Shown here in pieces: positions 1 through 12,148 of a stretch of 64,000 nucleotides of DNA; the stretch's first letter is position 1; each line of letters begins with the position of its first letter. The notes under the pieces are model-generated. The model ran no database searches and was not told where the DNA came from. It saw only the letters and a list, made by a program, of their open reading frames with translations. The DNA lies in NCBI RefSeq assembly GCF_963662255.1, contig NC_085046.1, positions 45,833,797 to 45,897,796 on the forward strand. The letters are read 5' to 3'. Both the position numbers and the translations under genes were made by a program. The DNA comes from Cinclus cinclus. Lineage: Eukaryota; Chordata; Aves; Passeriformes; Cinclidae.

Positions 1-3000
1 AGTAAAAAGTATAAGGAATCCAACACTATTATGCTTTTTTCTCTTGGAATTCAGGTCTCTGTTGAAGAATTTATGGCATTAATACATTGTATCACTCACA
101 TTTTCAGTTTATAATCTTTTCTGTGACCTTGCACTATATGCAGATGGAGCAGGTTATTTGGGAGGGGGCTGATGTGTTGAATTAGTGGTGCCTTTTTTTG
201 TGATAGGATCATGCAGGAGGAGACAGAAATAATTTTAGTGTTCATCTGTTGATCAGCATTTATTAAATACTTCCTTAAGCCAAACTTTTCCAAGGATTCC
301 TTTCAGCTATATGCAACAAGGGCCTTTGCTCTGAATTACAGAGTGAAAGAATGGAGGGTTGCCTCCTGAGGGTGTCCCGGGTGGATTTTTGGCTTGATGC
401 TCATATCCTGGATTTTATTCTTGAGCAGCAACAGTATAGAGAGGAAGTAATAATTGCATCCTTTGAGCAATGAGTTGGGGCAGATAAGTTGGCTTCCTTC
501 CTATAATCTGTGAGATGAGTAAAACAAAAAGTTCAAATCTCTGGTTTTGTTGCAATTTGTGGGCCAGTTATCAGCTGAATATATAGGCTCTACATTTCAG
601 TAGAATGCCAAGAAATTAGTCAGTATAGAGTTCTCCTGCATCATTAGAATAAAATTAAAAATGGAGGAGAGAAAGATAGACTTCAAAAATTAATGTACCT
701 TTACACATATACACATATTTAATGAAGATGCTGCAGAGCACTTGAACTGTTCTGTGAGGAAAAAAACCCTGGTAATCGGCAAAATTAATTGACACTAAGT
801 CATTACTGCTCCTGTGGAGATTAGGGTGCTCAGGTAATTAAAAAAAAGTTTTAATCCTTTAATAATGAAAACATGCCATCATACATGTCATAGTGACATA
901 TACCCTGGGCTCCTGCTGTGCTGAATGCCTTCAGTCCCAGGCTGAGAACTCCCTCTGCACTTGGTGAATCCCCCTCACACTTCAGCTGTAAAGCAGTATC
1001 TTTTCACTCTTGCTTTCCTTAGTTTATGCTCCTCAGGGGAAAGCAGGTCTGTAGGGCTGAGAAGTCTGTGGAGACCTGCTTGAATCTTTTTGGGTTCTGC
1101 TTTGCTCTTTCTTAAGTACTGTATAGATATTGCCTATTGCCCAGTTATTGTTTTGACAATGTCTCCTTGATCAACTTTTCTTTGTCCTCTGACTATCAAA
1201 AGCTTCTGTGTTGAGAAGAGCATTTGATGTGGGAGACATCTGGGGAGAGCTGTGTGAAGAAATAAAGGAATAAAAGGTCATACCTGAAGGTCTGGCCTTG
1301 AAATTTACCAGTCTCAGCTGTGTTAGGGAAGGAACTGCATCAACTATTGAGAGTAAGAAACTTAAAGCCACTCAACCATCCCTTCCAAGAAAAACAGCAT
1401 GATTGTTTTGGATGTTAATGACATCTGTATAAAACGTCCAGCTCTCAGGCTGAATCTTTCTGACAGCTAAAGAAGCGTCATCTATGTGTAAGCCACAGCA
1501 GACCTCCCTTCCCTCTCCCTGCAGAACCCTTTTTACCTTCTTGCCATTTCCCCCCAGAACTGGAACCCATGCTAATTCCTATGTTATTTAAATTTGAAGT
1601 AAATAGAGGGGGCATCCTCAGGACTGTGATAGCAGTTTGCTGCCTGCTTTGCATCCATTCCCTTTTGGGAATGGTCCTCAGTGAATCTCTTAATTAAGCA
1701 GTTGGTGGATAATTTATCTTATTTGAAAATACCTATTTAGTAATGCAAAGTGATGGAAACAGGCTTGTGTGTGATGTGGTGTAATTTGTGCAAGCTTTAA
1801 CAGATGGAGGGAAGCTCTTCAACCCAAGTTAGATTTCTTCTGGGATTTCAGTCTTTTGTGGAAACGGCATAGGAAGAAGCACAAACTACTATAATATTGC
1901 TAAGGTATTTTGGGGATGCATATATAAGGATTCCAGCTACTCTCACTTCAGGGTGAATTCTGCATTTTCTTGGGAGCAAGCTCTTCAACTCATGGATGAT
2001 TCTGGACTCCACAGGCATCAGAGTCCCAGGGGTAGTTCAAACTTGGGACTACAAGATGCCATTGAACAGGAAGAAAGTAAAGAGGGATGGCTGTGCTTTG
2101 TTTTCCTGGAGAGATGTAAGTTTGATCTGCACTCACTAAATGCATTAAAATGAGGAATTACTTAAATAAAGTATTTTTATTGTTGCAAAATGAGGCACCC
2201 AGCAGTAAGTACACATCTTCAGGTCTGGACTGCGGGAACACATTTTTTGTCAGCACTTTCATAGTTCAGGTTTTTGGTATTATTGGTTCCAAATGGTGCC
2301 CACTAGATACTATGGAACTCCCAAAGAATGTGAAATGGCTGGGGTTTTTTTATTTGTTTTTAAAACATTCTGTAAATGAGGACAAAGCTGGGATCTTGGG
2401 ATTTGGAGGTCCCCATCTTGGTGGAGCAGGCTGGCCAGTTGCAGGGCTTCCTATGTGTTCCATGGCCCCGAAGGACAGAGAAAGCAATGGCAGGGTGCTC
2501 AACTCATTATTACGGATCCGGTTTAACACCACTTGTGATGCCTAGCTATTGTCTACTGAAAACCACTTCTAACTCACCAAACTCATTTCACTGAGGTCAG
2601 CAAAACAATCCATTGACTAGTAACTTTTGGGTTGTTACCGAGCCAGGCTGTGCTCGAAGCAGCAAGGTGGAGATGAAAGGCCCTGTATTCCATTACCTCT
2701 TTACTAAGTGAGCTGCTCCTTGGGGCGACTAAGATTTCTTGATGAAAATGAGAATGTATCACCTCTCACTCAATGCATATTGCCTGTCAGGGGTGAACGA
2801 GCTGGCTTTAAATGACTAAGTTTCTCTGGGGAGAGGCATTTGTGTAGAAAAGGTGAATGGGATAATAGGGATCTTCTCACACCCCAGCTGAAACCCAGCT
2901 CTCTTGCAATAATTCATCTGTCTGGCCTGTTCCTGCTTTTTGTGATAGGCCAGTGGCCTATTCTAGAGGAACCCTGGCTGTTTTCCCTACCATAAGCACC

Positions 3001-3351
3001 TACTTAAATGAAAGACTGGCTTCTTTAATCAAGTGTTATTTCTCAGATACTTTTATGAGGTCGAGAGTATGTTTCTGCTTGCACAGTAAGAACACTTGGC
3101 TTACATGTTTCCTTTCCTACAGTCTGCATTAAAATAGTCAGACTGTGATTATCGTAAATGTTTTCATTTTCTCCTTTGATGTAGCACGTTTGGGGAAAAA
3201 AAAAATAGTGGAGGGAGAAGGAGACAGAGCCAGGGAGGGAGGAGAGGAGGTTTGGCAGGAAAGTGACTTTTGTGAGAGCGGTAACCATGGAGAAGCTTAT
3301 CTTTAGGTGGTAGTATCCAAACTCATAAGTAGCCCCTTTTGACTCCTTTGA

Positions 3352-3500
3352 GCGCTGTTACCCAGACCGTGGGCGCTGCGTGTTCCGGCATGTGAGGCAT
3401 GCGGCTGTGCGAGGCACCGCCACGCTGGGAGCGCGCAGCCCTACGGAGACGCCGCAGCCCCGGGCCAGCCTTGCTCTACACCCCTGCGGGGAGAAGGGAA
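3352..3500. promoter_or_regulatory. Small CpG-rich patch in intron
   Basis: This roughly 150-base patch stands out from the AT-rich intron by its GC content and many CpG dinucleotides, including GCGCGC and CCGCAGCCCCGGG. It follows a purine-rich stretch (about 3199-3250). No TATA box, exon or protein family is visible. It could be a small regulatory element or an eroded GC-rich mobile-element piece. The label regulatory is only a guess from composition. Confidence 0.3.
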
Positions 3501-6500
3501 GCAGACCTGCTTGGGAAATGGAGGCTGGGTTATGACATTTCTGGTGTGGTTGAGAGCTGGGAGTGGGAAAGGTTGCGCTGTCTGTCCTGCAAAGAGACGT
3601 CCCAGGAACGACCATCAGCAGCGTTGTTCAGTGTGTTTGATCCCCAGAGAGCACCGTTTCACAAAAGCAAAGCTGTCTCTTCTTAGTTGCTCTTCCAAAA
3701 TGATTTGGAACAAATAAAATCCAAATATCTGGAGGCAGAGTACAGGGATTGGAGGGTCTTGGAGAGCTGAGTCAAAAAGGAGCCTCTGGTCGATCTCCTT
3801 TGTGTCATCCAGGGCTTTTAAACCACTGCTCAGAGAGTTTCAAGATGTGCCCAGCTTCTCCTGAAGGTGCATTTGTGGGTGTGTGCGTGCAGAAAATGTC
3901 TTGTCACTTATATACCTGAGTGCTAGGATAAAAATACTGAATAATAAAAGTTTTGCACAAAGAAAAGGAAATCACATCAGCAAAATCTGTTTCTGAATCA
4001 ATGAGTAACAGACATTTCAACTGTGGTAAATAATGCAAAATTAGGTATGTAAGTGTTTTGGATGCTGAGGGTGGAATTTAATCTTGCCTAGCTACAGCTA
4101 TTCAGAAGTAATGTGTCTGATCTGAACTACTTATCTGGGGTCGTCTTCCGTTAATTCAGAGAAAGAGAGGTAGGATGGATTACTCTCTGCAGATGCTTAT
4201 CTTCCTCCACTAACTAGAGGGGGAGCGTACCCAGCTCCTGGTCTGAGAGATGGCTGAAGATAGACAAGACCGATCCTCCCCCTGCAGGATCCACCCAGCT
4301 GGGTAATTAAGTACCCTGATACTGCTTTAAAGACTTGGCTTTAACCAGTGTTGGGAGCTGCTGGAATACAATTCCCACCACAAAAGACAGTGGAGGAGGT
4401 ACGCCAGTTTACTGGGAAACTCAGGGGAATGAACAATTAACTGTATCCTCAGTGAAGGCTGAGGATAATTCAAATTCAAATTTCCATCCTTAGTGCAGTG
4501 CCAAATGCTGATCTTCCCAAATTTCTATGTACTTCGGCTGCTTTGATCCACCTCCAAACTGCAGCAGACCCTGTCTGCCCTTACTCTGGGGATAAGAAAC
4601 AGAGACAAGGAGCTGTAGTGAGGAGTGAAAAAGCAGAGTTGGTCTTCTGGTAGGAGCAGTGTTCACATCTTCAAGGTTAGTGACATTAGTAAAGTGGTTG
4701 GTTCACGGCCGATAAATGGAGACCAGGGAGTGCTCAGAAATGTGATGTGGAGGTTTGGTCACTGTCTCTCTGGGAACACCCCATAATTTTGTCTGCAGAT
4801 TTTTTGCAAAGCTAGAGTTTGGCTCTGCCAGTGGCCTAATAGAAAAACAGTCCTGCAGGTAGGTGAAATGTGGTTGCAGAGGTAGGTGTGGAAGAGCAAG
4901 GACTTGGTATGTGCTGAACTTCAGCGAGAAAAATAATGCAGCATGGAGACATAAGCATTTTCCTGTTATTTATATTTTCTTTAGCTGATTTTCTTCAGGC
5001 TTCAAAAAGTATACCTACTTTCAGGGGGATTTTACACTATCTTGGCTGTGTCTACAATATTAAATTCCTTTTATTTTGGAAATAATGTTTACACTGCTTT
5101 TTAAACATTGTTTAAAAAATTTGGACATTTAAAAAGAAAAGTTTAAAAATGGTGTGTTTTTCTTTTATCAACATGCATAGCCATTTAAAATATTTTTTCT
5201 GATTTCTCTCAAAAAACATGTCTCTGAGGAAATGTTAAAGAATAAATAAGAGTCAAGAAGTCAAGTTAAAAATAAAAACTATTCACAGTTTTTCTGAAAT
5301 AGAAGTAAACTGGCATAGCAGGGCAAGTGGGCGTGATTCAGTGTAGTTATTCAGTGTAAATAATTTTTATTCATAAGCACTTCAGATCTTAGAATTTGGG
5401 AACCATTTTTCTGTGTCAAGATCTCATTTCCTCTCTCTGCGGATGTTTGGCTTTCATCCTACATCTCTCCTAGCTGCAGATCTTGCTAGCTCACCTCCTC
5501 AGTGTGTTCCCAGCTAAGGCTGCAGAAACCCTTCATCATACTTTTAATTTTGGTGAGGATCAAATGAGTCTTTCTATGCAGTGAGAGATTGTGCCCTGTT
5601 TGGGTGCATTCCCAAGGGAATAGAGGGATTGAGCAGCACCCTGAAGGTCTAGATTACTCTTTAAGGATCATGGGCTCAGGATACACAGCCTCTTTCTCAT
5701 ATCCCTTCCTCCCTTGGAGCCTTTTTTCTTACCCCTCTTACTCTTCAGGGTTCAGCTCAAATTTGCCTTCCATGTTCCAACATGGTCCCTGTTCCTCTGG
5801 CTGTGTAGTCAGAGGAGTCTGCCTGCAGCTGTTCTTCCTTGTCCATCGTTTCATATGGGTAGCCCTATCCAGTTTTTCTGCATTTCTATATATCAGTATT
5901 TCTGAGATGGCATGCATCCAGCAGTAAAAGATGAGTGCCTGTTGTGCTTTATATTTTAAGGACATGTATTCTGTCCCTGAGAGAAAAAGATGTGGAAAAA
6001 GAATGTGAAGAAATATGAAAACATGATTTAGCAGATTTCTGTGGGGAATTTTTCCTGTTGGGAGGGTAGAAATGCTGAGGAATTGGAGGAAGGTGCTCAA
6101 CCCTTATATGGTTCTTGTTTAGACAGAGACTGTCTTTCCATTTTTTTGATCAAAGATGGTATTGTGATAATGAATGAATGAAATGATACTAGAAGCCAGG
6201 AAGGACTTAAAACTTCTTGGGTACTAAATGAATGCTGATTAACAATACTCCTGAAATTGAAATTGCAGAACAGAGAAGAAGTGTCCAGGACTTTAAAGGA
6301 AATAAATATATAAAGCAGGGTGGATTTTGCATTCCTAAAGCACATAAAGAAAACAATAATACACGCTGACCACTTTTAAATGGTGATAATAAGGGCTTAT
6401 ACCATGAGTGCAGGTTGCTGTTGTTCCTGACAGAAAAGGAAGAGAGCTTATGCTGTCAGGTGTCTGTTCCCTGTTAAACTTTTCCCAGTTAACAGGCTGA

Positions 6501-7350
6501 GATTGATTATTCTTACTGACAAAGAAGAATTAACTACACTGAGCTTTAGCAATAAAGGAGAACTGTTAACAGGCAGCTTGTGATGAGGGGACTATTTTTA
6601 ATTGGCACTGGGGTGCAATGAGGACTGCAAATATCTCTGCTGTAACTCACCCCTTGCAAAGGCAAGGATCTATCTTAGAGTAAAAACAAAGCAGTAAGAT
6701 GGCTGCAAACAAAGAACCTGGTTAAAGTAAAGAAACAAACAAGCAAAAAAAGAACCTGTTGTCCATCAGGGGATGAAAGGGTTGCACGTGGTTCCAGAAG
6801 TGCCCAGTGAAGACAAAGGTTTTATGAGAGAGGTTGTAGCATTTCTTGTAAATTACTTGAAATGGGAATGTGTGTGGCATCTCATGGGAATGCTTGTGTG
6901 AAGAATTGATTTGGGTCTAAAAGATTCCCACAAATTGCAGTAAAAGCAATAGCTTGTCAATTAACAGGGCTTTTGTCTGCCAAACATTTTATGGAGAGTC
7001 CAAGACCCTTTTGGCTGGTGGCACAATGGAGGAAAAGCTGAAAAGAGTAGGAGTGGTTGCCTTTCATGTTTGTCATCCTTTCAGTTTAAATAAACTTGGA
7101 TGTCAAGGTTTGGGGCTTGTTATCAGATAACAGTAGTTAATGATTTTAAACTTGCACACAGCCCTCTGTGTCCTTAGGCAAGATGGTTTAGTATATACAA
7201 TCCTGGTAAATGAATGTATATGAGAGCTTAATTAACTGCACAACACCTACTTGTTTCCCCCTCTCTGATTTTCAAAAACAAAAACTAACATAAAAATAGT
7301 TTATTGGAGGCAATATATTGTTACATGTGGGCATTTAGATTTTATTGTAG

Positions 7351-7457
7351 CATCACAGAATGTTAAGGGGTTGGAATAGATCTTAAAGGTCATTTAGTCC
7401 CACTTCCCCTCCCACTAGACCAGGTTGCTCAAGACCTTATGCAAACTAGTTTTGAAT
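7351..7457 (-). mobile_element. CR1 LINE 3' fragment, antisense
   Basis: Read on the minus strand this ends in the tail typical of avian CR1 elements. On the plus strand it starts CATCACAGAATG, then a diverged version of the conserved stretch GGTTGGAA..GATCTTAAAGG, and later CTAGACCAGGTTGCTCAAG. About 107 bases remain, all from the 3' end, as expected of 5'-truncated LINE copies. Identification is by remembered consensus and not by alignment. Confidence 0.8.
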
Positions 7458-7469
7458 GAAAATGAATAT

Positions 7470-7585
7470 TAGCTCAGTTGTGGTTGTGGGTTTGATTCCT
7501 GTATGGGCTATTCACTTGAGAGCTGGACTTGATCCTTGTGTGTCCCTTCCAACTCAGAATATTCTGAAATTCTGTGGTTTTCTAC
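7470..7585 (+). mobile_element. CR1 LINE 3' fragment, sense
   Basis: This has a second CR1 3' end, now in sense orientation. It includes CTGGACTTGATCCTTGTG, CCCTTCCAACTCAGAATATT and CTGAAATTCTGTGG, which correspond to the conserved CR1 3' untranslated region and its terminal octamer-type repeat. It lies directly right of the antisense fragment, so the two truncated 5' ends face each other. The left boundary is approximate. Confidence 0.75.
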
Positions 7586-8190
7586 CCTTCTTTCTGACGT
7601 TTGACCTTGTATTGCTTTGGATATTGAATTATTTTAGTTAATCATGTTATTGTTTTTGACATTGTTCATATTTAATATATTTTGTAGAAGATGTAAAGTG
7701 AAATTTGGGATTAGTAAGTTTGAATTGCTGTTGAGCTCTACTGTGGTTGCCAAATTCCATTTTGACTTACTATCACTCTGCCTAAATTATCCTTGCTCTT
7801 TCTACTGCATCCTACAGAATTGTTTTTGTTTTCTGTCCTTGAAGTATTTTGTGTTGATAAGGGGGTAAGTTTCCAACTCTAACTGATAAGCTTGTCTCCA
7901 GCTGGGATATGTGATGAATTAACATTTTAAAAAACAAACCAGTCATAGTGAAAGGATAGCTAAAGCTCCTTGGATTCCATCAACTTTTTAAATGTTAGCA
8001 GAAATACTTACTGTTTTTGCCTTATTTAATGATTGGAGACAAACACATTGGATGGTCAAGAGGAGTAAAATGATACCCAGCAAATTATTTTCAGGATTGT
8101 GACAGGCTGTAACTTTTTCACAGAGTGCATCCTGTTAGGCTGAGAGCAGAATCGACAGAATAACTCTTTGGTTGTCAAAATAGACATGGG

Positions 8191-8224
8191 AAACAAACAA
8201 ACAAACAAACAAACAAACAAAAAG
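8191..8224. repeat. (AAAC)n microsatellite
   Basis: Seven uninterrupted AAAC units followed by a run of A, within the long intron. Confidence 0.95.
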
Positions 8225-11200
8225 AGTGCTTTGAGACCTGACAGTGATTTAAACCCTCTGGTTTAATCTGTCAGAAATAGAATGTGACTAAGTGCCAAAC
8301 TATCAACATCCTTGGCGCTCTGCTGTGGATACATCAACATGAAGCAAAGTTGCAGAAATCCTTGCAGGCAGCAAAGGGTCAGGAGTGGGATATAAACACC
8401 CAGCTTCCGGTGTGGGTGGCTGAATATAAAAGGTGATGCCTTAGAAATGCTTGCCAACTCTAGCCACAGAAATTGCCTGAATGTCTTAGCTTTCTTTCAG
8501 GAAGTTCCATTCCCACGGTACCTAAACTTCTGTCCCAAACATGACTAGAACACCATTAAACTTAACAACTCCAAGGTTCATTGAAAACCCCAGAAGTTTT
8601 CAGCTCTCTGCCAGAAGCTTTGTAATGAAGCATCAAGATTTTCTACAGAAAGCAGATATGTGTGTGTGCATGTGCTGTGTTTTTTATTATTATTTTAAGT
8701 GGAGTTACTGGCATTACTTGCTATTTTGTGCTAAAATCATTGGCATGGAAATTTCTTTATTACCCCTACTTGAGAGTAGATGCAATTGAAAGACCAGATT
8801 TCCAGCACTCAGATCTCACGTTTGAAGCATTGGAGCCCAAAAAGATTTGAGTAGCTTGAGTGCTTTGTATGGTTCCTTTTCCCTTTTTTCTTTTCCTTCT
8901 CCAGAACACAGCACCAGGAATTTTCTAAGAGTAGGACAGAAGCTAATGTGCCTTTGCAAATAGATTCTTTCTTCACAGGAAAAAACAGAGCCAGTCTCAA
9001 GTCTGAGAGCATAACAATGATGAGAGTCTTGTTCCTTTTACTATCCTCTGCCTTGTACCCAGATATTCCATATGCTCAACAAAAATTTGAAAATGAGTTA
9101 ATGCATGTGAAAATAATTAACTGCAAGAAGTGTAAGGATTTTCTGCTTTTCAGTGCTCAGTCTGTTCTCTGCCCTGTCTCCTAGGGGCAGCATAACTTTC
9201 CTTCTCCTGAATGCAGCTGAATAGCAATCCTTCCTAGCACTCTCAATTGCTGATGTACTATTTATTCTTTCATCAGCCAGCTGAACTGTCCATCTCACTG
9301 TCTTTGTAGGTCAGTTTTTTAAATTCCCAAAGGTTCCTGCAATTACTATTCCTCCCCATAAACATTCCCCCCCTAAAATCTAGGTTTTTTTAGTGCTGCG
9401 TTTAAGCAAGTATGTGTATGTCTGGGATGATGCAGGGAGGGAAAATCCTATGTTTATTATATCTTCTACTCTCCACTGCTTTTTGTAGGTGACAGGTACA
9501 TGCATAATCTCTTATGAGTAGTACTTGCACAGCATCTGCTACTGTGAGTTTGTCTTTTTGTGAGCATGATTCTAACTTTGTGAGCATTTTACAAAGTAGC
9601 TAAGTGGAAATAGGGCCCATAAAAGTTGACACCTGGTGAAAACCAAGCCTGGGAGGCATTTTTTTTCCTGTGGTGGTGCTGCATTCCTTGTGGTCTGCAG
9701 TAATAGCTCTGCGTCCTGGAGTATGGGCTGTGGGGTTTTACTCCATGTCCAAATTGCCATTGCACAAAGCTTTAGCATTTTTGGTGTTTGGAGGACACAT
9801 TTTTGCTTCCTGAGTAACACATTTGCTGTCATTCTCCTGAGAACAGTATTTTGCAGTGTTTTTCTGAGTTGTATAAGAGGCTAATAAGGATAATATTAAT
9901 ATATCTAAAGGTACTTTTAATGTGACCAAAGTTCCAAACAGAAAGGATGTTCACTTCTCAGTATGTAACAAGATTTAGAGGAAGGGAGCCAAGTCATGCC
10001 TAGGGAATAATTTTGTCCTTCATGATGTGGTGGTTGCAAAATAATGTGTGAAGTACACAGTGCTCTAAGGGAGCAAGCAGGGCTCAAACTGGCTGGCACC
10101 CTGGAGCTGATACAGAAGGCAAAGGTGCTAGCTTGCCTATGAAAACCCAGGGGTATTCAGACAGTACAGAGATTAAAATCTGTCATTTCCAGCTCCCCAC
10201 AAAATCCTTCATCTCTCCTTCATTTTGAACTCTAACTTTTTAAAATACTTACATTTATTAACGTGGGGAAGCATGCATAAAGTATATTCTGGAAGTGGGC
10301 AGATGAAAACAAAGGCAAAAAAGGAATTAATTTTTGATGTACAGGATTTATAAGGAATTTGTTCTCTTGCAAACAAAGTAAAACAGTCATGATGGGAGCA
10401 GGAGCTTTAAGTCAGTATCATAAAAATAATTCTGAAATCTCATTTGAGGTTCATATCAACTTTGGTCAGATAGCAGATTTCTACTAAAGATGAAACTTCC
10501 TGCAGAAGGAAAACTAAAATGAAACATAGCATACCACACATGCCTAGTCAGAATAGCTTGAAATATTCATATCTGGAATGCAAACAACCATATTTGTGGT
10601 TTGACTACAAAATAAATAACAATTTAATACTATTAATTAAAAATTATATAGCGCACAATCTCTGGGTAATGTATAGTATGAAATATACTAAATTTTGCTT
10701 CCCCATTTCCCCAGTGCTGAACAGGAATTTGGATGAAATTCAGTCCTCTAAAATAGCTTTCAAAATTACTGATTTAATAAATCAGAATCAATATGTTGAA
10801 AATGTGTAGGAGTTTGACAACTTGTATTCAACATCCATAATACCAGAATGAGGATATGTCAGATAATGAAATATTATCAAGATGTTTCTTTGCAGTCTGT
10901 TGACAGAAATGAAGTTGCTGGAATTTTTTTTATCATTTAAGTTTTTCAGCATTTCATTGCAGGAAGAATAGCAATGAAAAGAAACAGGATGGAAATTTTC
11001 AAACATGCGAACTTATGATGGTGCTTTTAGTTCTGAATTTGGCTCCAAAATATATATATATTCAAATAAGCCAGTGCTGAATTCCACCACCTCATTCTCA
11101 AGTGAGAAAGTCTCAATAGCACTGGCTTTTAAATGCTGGCACTTTGAGAAAAGTTTCTCCTAGTCCTTTTAAACCAAATTTCATTTAGACTCCATGTATC

Positions 11201-11686
11201 CTCCTTTTATCTGAATTAAACAGTGCCGAACTTAAGACGTTACAAATATTTAAAAGAATGTGGTTTTCCGTGATAAAATTGCGATAACTTTGTTTGTAAG
11301 AATGGAATCTGGGAGCTGGGTTGGATGGGATAAAAATGAAGAACCAGTTATGTCCACTGCATAATTTTATCACCTACGGCTAGTGCACTGTCAAAACAGC
11401 AGACTGCTGTCTTTGGAAATAACTGTGTGCTATCTCTAAATTTTGAAAAACAAACTGTTTTTATTATAATCCCACACAACCAACGATTTCCTGGTTTAAT
11501 TAGGTTCATTTAAGTGGTGCTAACTCACAGACAGATTAAGTCCTGCATTTGTAACTTACTGTTTTGATACTCAAGAGCAAATACTGGCAGGCTTTACCTT
11601 AACATCCCGCATAAAGGCTTGGAGGCCAAATGGAAAGTTTCATCTAAATGGATTGTTTTGCCATATGGAGTAAAAGGGATATGAAT

Positions 11687-11725
11687 GGGGGGGGGGTGGG
11701 TGGGGGGCTGGGGAGAGGGGGAGTG
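11687..11725 (+). other. G-quadruplex-type run
   Basis: The plus strand has a run of ten G, then GGG, GGGGGG, GGGG and GGGGG, separated by one- to three-base loops. This meets the usual four-tract rule for an intramolecular G-quadruplex. It lies about 100 bases upstream of the CpG island that begins near 11820. Confidence 0.75.
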
Positions 11726-12071
11726 GTGGTCTTGGGGAGAGAAGGCATTTAAAAAATTTCATTCTTTCGTTCTTGTTCTTTTGTTCATTCTTTTGTTCTC
11801 TTGTTCTTTCTTGGAACACCGTCAGTGGCATGGAAAACCCGGAGTGTGCGTGGGTCCCTCTGTCTGCGCGTGTCCGTGCTTATCTGTCTTGTACTTGCGT
11901 GCCCACGCGTGAACGTATTTGTGCGAGACCATGCACTTGTGTGCACGACCCTCGGTGCCCTTGGCCGCGTATCCCCAGGGGTCCCATGTTTCTGGATCTT
12001 TGTATCCCGTGGGATCTCCGTGTCCCCTCGTGTCCCGCGCCCCTCGGTGAAAGGTGAGCGTTCCCGCCCCG

Positions 12072-12085
12072 CCGCCAGGCGGCGC
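12072..12085 (+). promoter_or_regulatory. CTCF-like motif, plus orientation
   Basis: CCGCCAGGCGGCGC matches the 14-base CTCF core CC(A/G)(C/G)(C/T)AG(G/A)(G/T)GGC(A/G)(C/G) at all positions except one (C where G or T is usual). Occupancy cannot be judged from sequence. Confidence 0.4.
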
Positions 12086-12134
12086 TGCCGGGCGCGTTCC
12101 CGCCGGGCGCGCGGGGTTTCGGCGCTGTTGCCCA

Positions 12135-12148
12135 GCGCCACCTGGCGG
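12135..12148 (-). promoter_or_regulatory. CTCF-like motif, minus orientation
   Basis: On the minus strand this reads CCGCCAGGTGGCGC, a full match to the CTCF core consensus. It faces the plus-strand copy at 12072-12085 across 49 bases. With two or three flanking bases on each side the two form an inverted repeat with one mismatch in the core. Confidence 0.5.
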
